Positions 54,026 to 61,160 of a stretch of DNA of 64,000 nucleotides are shown in pieces. A model generated the notes under the pieces. The model had not been told where the DNA came from. It did no database searches and saw nothing but the letters and a program-made list of their open reading frames with translations. Made by a program: the position numbers and the translations under genes. Source of the DNA: Sphingomonas sp. PP-CE-3A-406 (GTDB lineage Bacteria > Pseudomonadota > Alphaproteobacteria > Sphingomonadales > Sphingomonadaceae); assembly GCF_003688625.1 (NCBI RefSeq), contig NZ_RCWY01000002.1, positions 868,001 through 932,000 of the forward strand, written 5' to 3'. Position 1 is the first letter of the stretch. Each line of letters opens with the position of its first letter.

Positions 54026-56637
54026 CACGACTTCACCGCCGCGACACCGGCCAGAGTCCGGACCGACAAGGCACGCCGCAGCGCCGCAGCCGACGCCTTC
54101 GAAGCAACAGTCACCGTAACACTCTCCCCCGGCAACAGATCGAACGCATTGTCCGATGGCGTCGCCTCGACCTTCCCGAAATCGATCCAGACCGCGCGCG
54201 CCAACTTGGTGGCGGTCAGCGTCAGTCGATCGCCGTCCCACGTCGCGGCAAGTCCGGGATCGGGGAGCGTCATCGTCTTGGGCGCCGCCGACACCAGCAC
54301 GCGCGACGTTACGCGGTCACCCACAAGCAACTCCGCCACCGCGATCGTCCGCGCCGGATCGCCACCCGCGAACAGCGCAGCATCCGACAAAGTGGCAACC
54401 GCCGTTGCGGACAGAGGCGCCAATGTCGCAGCCTCCTCGCGCGTCGCGACGACCTTGCCGTCGACGTCGAGCGTCCGCACGCGCCACTTCGCCTCGGTCG
54501 GCACCATCGCGTCGGAGATCAGGCTCACCTTGGTCGACCCGTCCTTGCGCTCGGCGGCGATCGCCAGCGGAGCGTAGAAATGCCGAGCGCGGAATTGCAG
54601 CGCCTTCCAGCGGCCGTAATAATCGATGCTGGCCCATGACGCGCCCGGCCAGACGTCGTTGATCTGCCAGAACAGCGACCCCATCGTCACCGGCCGGCAT
54701 GCACGATGGTGCAGCGCGGCGAGTTCGATCCCCTCGGCCTGCATCACCTGGCTCAGATACACGAACTCGGCGAAGTCGCGCGGCTCGCGGTATTTCTCGC
54801 GGATGTAGAACAGCAGCCGGTCGTTGCCCTCGCCCTTGAGGAACTTCTGGTGCGCCTTCATCACCGGCGAGGTCGGCGAGAAGTCGGCGTCGGTCGCGAA
54901 CGTCCGGATCGTCTTCATCTCGGGCATCGACTGCAGGCCGTATTCGGACATGAACCGCGGGCAGCTGTCGAGATACGCCTCGACCGGTTTCTTGCCGCCC
55001 CACACGTCCCAGTAATGCCGGTCGCCATCGCCATCGATGTCGGGCTTGTCCTCGTAATTGTTACTCGGCGAACCCGGCCAGTAGACCGCGTCGGGATCGC
55101 GGCGTTCGGCGGCATCGCGCAGCACGCGGTCGAAGATGACCGCCATGCCCACGCCGATCCGCTCCTGCTCGTCCGCGCCGACCGCCTTCTTGAAGGCGAT
55201 CCGGTCGGACCAGTTCGCCCAGCCGCTGAGCACTTCGTTGTTGCCCGACCACAGCACGATCGAGGGATGCGCCTGGAGCCGGTCGACCTGTTCCTCCGCC
55301 TCGATGCGGACGGTCTCGCGGAAGTCGCGGTCGGGGGGCGTGACGGCGCCGCCGAACATGAAGTCCTGCCACACCATCAAGCCCATCTGGTCGGCGAGGT
55401 CGTAGAACGCGTCGTCGAGATAATAGCCGCCGCCCCACACGCGGATCATGTTCATGTTGGCATCGCGCGCGCCGGCCATGACGGTGCGAATCTGGCTCTC
55501 GGGCACGCGCGCGGGAAACATGTCGAACGGGATCAGGTTCGCGCCCTTGGCGAACACCGGAATGCCGTTGACGACGAACGCGAACCCGCGCCCCGTCGCA
55601 TCCTTGTCGCGCCGCAGCTCGACCGTGCGCAGGCCGGTGCGGCGCTGCGCGGTGTCGATCGTCGCGGTTCCGTCGGTCAGCGTCGCCTTCACGGTGTAAA
55701 GCGGTTGCGCGCCATAGCCCGCGGGGAACCAGCGTTGCGGATTGGCGACGCTCACCGGCACCGCGACATGGCTCGCGCCCGCCGCGACGGTGACGGTCCG
55801 CGACGCCTGCGTCACGCGACCATCGGGCCCTGTTACCGCGACCTGCACGGTAACCGGGCGCTCCTGGCCAGCCACCACGTCGAGTTCGGCGGACAACCGC
55901 GCTTCGGACTTGGTCAGCCCTTCCTGCGTAACCCGAAACGCCTCGATCCGCGCGTCGTCCCACGCCTCGATCCGCGCCGGGCGCCAGATCCCCTGCGTGA
56001 CGATCCGCGGGCCCCAGTCCCAGCCGTATTGGTATTTCGGCTTGCGGATATAGGGCGAGGTCTGCTTGCCCATCGGCTCGTCGCCGTAGATCGAATCATA
56101 TTCGCCGGGCAGCGGGTTCTTCGCCTTCAGCACCATCGGCTGCAACGTGCGGATCGGCGATCGAAAAGTGACGAGCAACTCGTTCGCCCCCGGCTTCAGC
56201 ACCGCCTTGACCGGCACGCGCCAGCGCCGATGCGCATTGTCCGCCGCCAGCAGCTTGGTCCCGTTCAGCCGCACCTCGGCGAAGGTGTCGAGCCCGTCGA
56301 ACACCAGATCGATATGATCGCGCGCCAGCAGTTCGGGCGTCGCGCTCACGACGGTGTGATATTGCCAGTCGGCCAGACCCACCCATTGGATCTTCGCTTC
56401 GTTCAGGCCCTTGTACGGATCGGGGACGATCTTCGCCGCCATCAGGTCGGTCTGTGCGCTGCCCGGCACGGTCGCGCGCAGCCAGCGGGCCGCCTTCGGA
56501 TGCGCCTTGGCCGCAGCGGTATCGGCTGGATCGATCCGCATCGACCAGCCCTTGTCGAGCACGACGCTCGTGCGCGGTGCCGCCCAGGCGGGCGTCGCAG
56601 CGATCGCGGCGAGCAGCAGAAGAGCCGTGCGCCGCAT
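54025..56637 (-). CDS. GH2 beta-mannosidase
   Basis: This 870-residue exported GH2 enzyme (signal peptide 1-20, ATPAWAA) matches beta-mannosidases over its length: WLRATVPGSAQTDLMAA near 52, YIRKPKYQYGWDWGPR near 205, acid/base Glu in WSGNNEV near 500, and nucleophile Glu in SEYGLQSMP near 605. It would cleave the beta-1,4-mannose of the N-glycan core once the alpha-mannoses are gone. Its ATG overlaps the GH20 stop by one base (TGATG) and its stop overlaps the ATG at 54025 of the GH3 frame. Confidence 0.93.
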   Translation of the reverse strand: MRRTALLLLAAIAATPAWAAPRTSVVLDKGWSMRIDPADTAAAKAHPKAARWLRATVPGSAQTDLMAAKIVPDPYKGLNEAKIQWVGLADWQYHTVVSATPELLARDHIDLVFDGLDTFAEVRLNGTKLLAADNAHRRWRVPVKAVLKPGANELLVTFRSPIRTLQPMVLKAKNPLPGEYDSIYGDEPMGKQTSPYIRKPKYQYGWDWGPRIVTQGIWRPARIEAWDDARIEAFRVTQEGLTKSEARLSAELDVVAGQERPVTVQVAVTGPDGRVTQASRTVTVAAGASHVAVPVSVANPQRWFPAGYGAQPLYTVKATLTDGTATIDTAQRRTGLRTVELRRDKDATGRGFAFVVNGIPVFAKGANLIPFDMFPARVPESQIRTVMAGARDANMNMIRVWGGGYYLDDAFYDLADQMGLMVWQDFMFGGAVTPPDRDFRETVRIEAEEQVDRLQAHPSIVLWSGNNEVLSGWANWSDRIAFKKAVGADEQERIGVGMAVIFDRVLRDAAERRDPDAVYWPGSPSNNYEDKPDIDGDGDRHYWDVWGGKKPVEAYLDSCPRFMSEYGLQSMPEMKTIRTFATDADFSPTSPVMKAHQKFLKGEGNDRLLFYIREKYREPRDFAEFVYLSQVMQAEGIELAALHHRACRPVTMGSLFWQINDVWPGASWASIDYYGRWKALQFRARHFYAPLAIAAERKDGSTKVSLISDAMVPTEAKWRVRTLDVDGKVVATREEAATLAPLSATAVATLSDAALFAGGDPARTIAVAELLVGDRVTSRVLVSAAPKTMTLPDPGLAATWDGDRLTLTATKLARAVWIDFGKVEATPSDNAFDLLPGESVTVTVASKASAAALRRALSVRTLAGVAAVKS

Positions 56638-58925
56638 CACTTCTTCTCCGACAGCTGCATCGATTCGACCGCGTAGAACGGCGACTCCATCGACGCCGTG
56701 AACAACAGGCAGATGTCCGCGTCGCCCTTCCCCTCGGGCAGCGTGCCGCGGAAGCTCATGCGGTTCGGGCTCGTCGCCGGGTTCGGCAGCGGGAAGGTCG
56801 CCGCGATCGTGCCCGTGCACCCGCCGGTGCGCACCACGAGCTCGCCGTACGTCGTCACCGCATAATGCCGCCGCAGCGCCTTCTCGTCATGCGCCAGCCC
56901 GTAATGCCGCGGCAACCGCGCGACATCGACGGTGAAGCTCCGCGCCACATCCAGCGGTGCGGCTGGGTACATCGTGCACGTGTCGAAGATGTTGACGTTG
57001 AATACCGGCGTATTCCCCGTCGCCTCCGACGTCAGCGGCACGCGCAGCCCGATCGCGCCATCGGGACACGCGACCAGCTCCGAACTCGACCGACGCAATA
57101 GCGCGACCCGGCTCGTCTCGAACAGCCGCGGTTCCGCGGTCGGACGACCGTCGCTGGTGAAGGCCGCCGCGCGGACAGTGGTCCCGGGCTTGAGCGACAA
57201 CGGCGTGGCATAGGCCTTCGATCGCGCGGTCGGTGCCTTGCCATCGAGCGTGTAGCGGATCGTGCCGTAGCCCGTCTGCGTCGCGAGCGTCACGGGCACC
57301 TTGCCGCGGCGCAGCGCATCGCCGCGCGTGCCCTGAACCGCGAAGTCGACCGCGAACGCGCTGTCCGCCGCGGCGATACCAGCGCGGGCATAGCGACCCA
57401 TCTGCGGCTCGAGCCGCGCCACGAAGTCATCGAAATTACGCGCGGACTTCGGCGACCAGGTCCGCTCGGCCAGCGCCGACAGCCGCGGGAAGACCGCGTG
57501 TTCGACCTGCTCGGGTGTCACGAGATACTCGCTCCACGCGTTGATCTGCGCGCCCAGCACATACTTCATTTTGTCGGGCGCCACCCCCGCCGGCTCGGGC
57601 TCGTACGCATAAAGCCGGGCGAGCGGCACGATCGCATCGCCGTTCGCGATGCGGCCTGGCGGCTCGTCGCTGCGATTGCTCTGCAGGCTGTCGAGATACA
57701 TTATCGGCGCCGGGCTCAGCACGACGTCATGCCCCTGGTTCGCCGCATCGACGGCCCCCTTCTCGCCACGCCACGACATCACCGAGGCCGATGGCGGCAA
57801 GCCACCCTCGAGGATCTCGTCCCAGCCGATCAGGCGGCGGCCGTGCTTCGCCAGATACTCGCCGAGCTCGTCGATCATCCAGCTCTGCATCTGCATCTCG
57901 GTCTTCAGCCCGAGCGCCTTCATCTTCGCCTGCACCGCGGGCGACCGCTCCCACTGGTCCTTGACCGCCTCGTCGCCGCCGAGATGGATGAACTGCGACG
58001 GGAACACGTCCATCAATTCGTCGAGCACGTGCTTGATGAAGGTCATGCTGCGATCCTCCGGGCTGAACAGCCACGGGTTCACGCCCCAGTCGTGACCGAC
58101 CGCAGGCCGATCGCCGAGCACGCCGACTTCGGCCGGATACGATGCGACCGCCGCCTGCGCATGGCCGGGCAGATCGATCTCCGGCATGATCGTGATCGCG
58201 CGCTCCTGCGCATAGGCGACCAGCGCCTTCAGCTCGGCCTGCGTGTAGAACCCGCCGACCTTCTCGCCCGGCGCACCGCCCGCAGACGGCGGCGTCCGCC
58301 ACGCGCCGATCCGGGTCAGGTCGGGATAGCGCTTGATCTCGACGCGCCAGCCCTGATCGTCGGTCAGGTGGAGATGCAGCACGTTCATCTTCTGCGCGGC
58401 GAGCTGATCGACCATTGCGTACAACGTCGGCATCGGCACGAAATGCCGCGCCGGATCGATCATCAGCCCGCGCCACTTGAAGCGCGGCGCATCGCGGATC
58501 GTCATCGCCGCCAGCGTCACCGGCTTGCCGACCGCCGCATCGGGGCTGAGCAACTGCGCCAGCGTCATCGCGCCGTGGACGAGGCCCGCATCGCCGCTCG
58601 CCGCGATCGTCACGCCCTTCGCATCGACGGTCAGCGTGTAGGCCTCGTCACCCGCCACGCTCGCGTCGCGCACGAAGCGGATCGGCCCCGTGCTGGCGTC
58701 GCTCGCGAGCGAGAGCCCGCGCACGACCTTGACCTGTTGCACGAGCAGTTTGGCCGCGGTCTTCGCGCCTGCGTCGCCAGCGACGATTCCGGCACCTTCG
58801 CCGATCGTCAACGTGCCGGCATGAGTCTCGATCGAGGCAGGCATCGGGATCAGCTTCGGCCCTTCGGCCACCGCCGCGGTCGAGGACATCAGCAGCGCGA
58901 GCACCAGAGGGCGGAAACGGATCAT
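56637..58925 (-). CDS. GH20 beta-N-acetylhexosaminidase
   Basis: This 762-residue exported enzyme has a signal peptide at about 1-20. A GH20b domain (about 22-150) precedes the catalytic barrel. His314-Leu-Gly-Gly-Asp318-Glu319 is the family motif for substrate-assisted catalysis; LHLHLTDDQGWRVEI (183-197) and MPEIDLPGHA are also conserved. A CHB-HEX-C-like region (about 555-610) and a beta-rich end of about 130 residues follow. It removes terminal beta-GlcNAc, here probably the antennary GlcNAc of N-glycans. Overlaps with the neighbours are 1 and 4 bases. Confidence 0.94.
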   Translation of the reverse strand: MIRFRPLVLALLMSSTAAVAEGPKLIPMPASIETHAGTLTIGEGAGIVAGDAGAKTAAKLLVQQVKVVRGLSLASDASTGPIRFVRDASVAGDEAYTLTVDAKGVTIAASGDAGLVHGAMTLAQLLSPDAAVGKPVTLAAMTIRDAPRFKWRGLMIDPARHFVPMPTLYAMVDQLAAQKMNVLHLHLTDDQGWRVEIKRYPDLTRIGAWRTPPSAGGAPGEKVGGFYTQAELKALVAYAQERAITIMPEIDLPGHAQAAVASYPAEVGVLGDRPAVGHDWGVNPWLFSPEDRSMTFIKHVLDELMDVFPSQFIHLGGDEAVKDQWERSPAVQAKMKALGLKTEMQMQSWMIDELGEYLAKHGRRLIGWDEILEGGLPPSASVMSWRGEKGAVDAANQGHDVVLSPAPIMYLDSLQSNRSDEPPGRIANGDAIVPLARLYAYEPEPAGVAPDKMKYVLGAQINAWSEYLVTPEQVEHAVFPRLSALAERTWSPKSARNFDDFVARLEPQMGRYARAGIAAADSAFAVDFAVQGTRGDALRRGKVPVTLATQTGYGTIRYTLDGKAPTARSKAYATPLSLKPGTTVRAAAFTSDGRPTAEPRLFETSRVALLRRSSSELVACPDGAIGLRVPLTSEATGNTPVFNVNIFDTCTMYPAAPLDVARSFTVDVARLPRHYGLAHDEKALRRHYAVTTYGELVVRTGGCTGTIAATFPLPNPATSPNRMSFRGTLPEGKGDADICLLFTASMESPFYAVESMQLSEKK

Positions 58926-61096
58926 TTAGGGTCCTTCGGCAATTGCGCTGGATCGGGTGGATAGACGGCGGAGCCGGCCTTGAACGGTTCGTACTCGCGG
59001 ACAACGCCGCCTGCGCGCGCACCCTCCGCGGTGAGGATATCGACGGTCACCGTGACGGGCGTAAGACGACCGGTCCAGGCCGCGGACACCGTCGCGGTGC
59101 CGCCCGGCGCGATGACCGGAAGCGCCTGTTCGCCTTCGCCGAGCACGACGCGATCGCCGCCGATCGCGCGCCAGTGCAGCCGCGCGCCGATCAGCGGATA
59201 GGACGGCAACGCAGCCTTCGCAGCGCCCATCACGGTAGCGGTGAAGCCGGTCGGCGTCTCGCCCGCCATCGTCAGGTCGACCTTCGCGGAGACGTCGCGA
59301 TTGGCGGCTTCCCACGCGAAATAGCTCGGGCGGCGCTGGCGATCCGCATCGACAAGGCCGTGATCGACATACCCGTCCGCAAGCCCCGCGAAGAGGTTCT
59401 TGTTCGAGCGATAGTCCGCATAGCTCCAGAAGATCGCGCCACCGACCCAGGGCCGCGTCGCGAACGCCGCGAGCTGGTCCTTCAGGTTTTCGGTGCGCGC
59501 GACGTCCGCGCTCGCGGAATCGTGCGAGAACGGCCCCGGCCAGCCAAATTCGGAGATCACCAGCATCCGGTCGGGATACGCCTTGTCGAACGCGTCGAGC
59601 CAAGGGCCGACTTTGTCCGCGCCGCCGCTCCAGGTCCCGAAATAGGCGTTGGCCATCACGAAATCCGCCTCGACCAGGGCGGGCACGCGTACGGCACGCT
59701 CCGCGATCTGCGAATCCGCAAACGTCACGAACCGGCCGGGATCGATCGCGTTGATATGCGCCTTCATCGCCTTCACGAACGCCAACCCCTGCGGCGTCGC
59801 GGCCTCGCTCTCGTTCATTACGCTCCACGCGAGCACGCTCGGATGGTTGCCGCTCTCGGCGATCATCTCGGCCATCATCGCCTTGGCACGTACCAGCAGC
59901 CGGGGATCGCCCAGCTGCGCCGCGGTCATCTGCCAGATCGGGATTTCGGGAACGAGGAGCATCCCCGCGCGGTCGGCGGCATCGAACACGCTCTGCGGCT
60001 GCGGGTAATGCACCGGCCGAGTCAGCGTGACGTGCAATGCGTTCAGATCGCGCATGTCGTGGAGGATCGTGCCGCGCGTTTCGGCGGCGCCTTCCCACGG
60101 CGAATCCTCGTGCCGCGTCACCCCGGTCAGCCGCACCGCGACACCGTTGACGTAGAGTTTCCGGTCACGCAGCGCGAGCGTGCGCAGACCGACGGTGTCC
60201 TCGCGCCGGTCGAGCACCACGCCCTTCTCGTCGCGCAGTTCGGCGACGATCCGGTACAGCTTGCCCGCACCGATCTGCCACAGTTGCGGCTTCGCGATCG
60301 TCAGCGCAGCGTCGGGCGTCGCGGCGGCAGACGCGGCCACCGTCACGCTTTTTTCACCGCGCGCGACCTCGCGGCCATCGGGATCGATCGCGACGGACGT
60401 CAGGGAATAGGTGTGCGGCGTGGCATCGACATTCTCGATCGCGACACCGCTCGTCACGGTCGCGCTGTCGGCTTTCAGGACCTGGCGGATCCGCTGGCGG
60501 CGGATCAGCCCGCCCTCGGCGATCCGCAGCGACACGTCGCGCGTGATCCCGCCGCTGTGCCACCAGTCGTACCAGACGTTCCCAGAGCCAGCGAGGCGCA
60601 TCGCATAGCCCGGAATCGTCACGAACCCCGGCCGGTCGTCGGCCGCGACGACGATCCGGTTCGCGCCGGGTTGCAGCACCTTCGAAACATCGAGATCGAA
60701 CGCGGTATGACCGCCTTCGTGGGTGCCGACGAGCGTTCCGTTCACCCAGACCCGCGCCGCGTAGAACACCGCGTCGAAATGCAGTTCGAGATGCTTGCCG
60801 ACGATCGCCTCGGGCACGACCAAGGTCCGCGCGTACCAGCCGACGCCTTCGGCATTCGCCCCGCGCGACAGCGGCCAGCTATGCGGGACGCTGACGCTTT
60901 CGACTTTCGCGGGATCGGACTTCAGCCACGCCGGATCGGCCGGCGCGTCCTTTGCCAGCCAGAACGTCCACCCCGCATCCAGATCGATCCGCTCGGCCGC
61001 GGCCGGCGTCGCCAGACCCATCGGAACGAGAAACGCGGACAGGACACCGAGATGCCCCATCCGCTTGCGCACTGCCTTGATCCATTCCGATGTCAT
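58922..61096 (-). CDS. GH2 glycosidase, beta-galactosidase-like
   Basis: This 724-residue exported GH2 enzyme has an N-terminal signal (hydrophobic 14-30, ATPAAAE). A sugar-binding jelly roll (HSWPLSRGANAEGVGWYARTL near 70) and an immunoglobulin-like domain precede the barrel, with acid/base Glu in WSVMNESEA near 450 and nucleophile Glu in ISEFGW near 540. GH2 covers beta-galactosidase, beta-glucuronidase and others; galactose is the best guess in an N-glycan locus. Alternative start: Met13. It begins 64 bases after the TonB receptor stop and overlaps GH20 by 4 bases. Confidence 0.88.
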   Translation of the reverse strand: MTSEWIKAVRKRMGHLGVLSAFLVPMGLATPAAAERIDLDAGWTFWLAKDAPADPAWLKSDPAKVESVSVPHSWPLSRGANAEGVGWYARTLVVPEAIVGKHLELHFDAVFYAARVWVNGTLVGTHEGGHTAFDLDVSKVLQPGANRIVVAADDRPGFVTIPGYAMRLAGSGNVWYDWWHSGGITRDVSLRIAEGGLIRRQRIRQVLKADSATVTSGVAIENVDATPHTYSLTSVAIDPDGREVARGEKSVTVAASAAATPDAALTIAKPQLWQIGAGKLYRIVAELRDEKGVVLDRREDTVGLRTLALRDRKLYVNGVAVRLTGVTRHEDSPWEGAAETRGTILHDMRDLNALHVTLTRPVHYPQPQSVFDAADRAGMLLVPEIPIWQMTAAQLGDPRLLVRAKAMMAEMIAESGNHPSVLAWSVMNESEAATPQGLAFVKAMKAHINAIDPGRFVTFADSQIAERAVRVPALVEADFVMANAYFGTWSGGADKVGPWLDAFDKAYPDRMLVISEFGWPGPFSHDSASADVARTENLKDQLAAFATRPWVGGAIFWSYADYRSNKNLFAGLADGYVDHGLVDADRQRRPSYFAWEAANRDVSAKVDLTMAGETPTGFTATVMGAAKAALPSYPLIGARLHWRAIGGDRVVLGEGEQALPVIAPGGTATVSAAWTGRLTPVTVTVDILTAEGARAGGVVREYEPFKAGSAVYPPDPAQLPKDPK

Positions 61097-61160
61097 GCGG
61101 CGATATCGTGCCCCCTTTGGACGGGGGTGGCGCACCGCGAGAGCGCGCCACCCGGTGATG

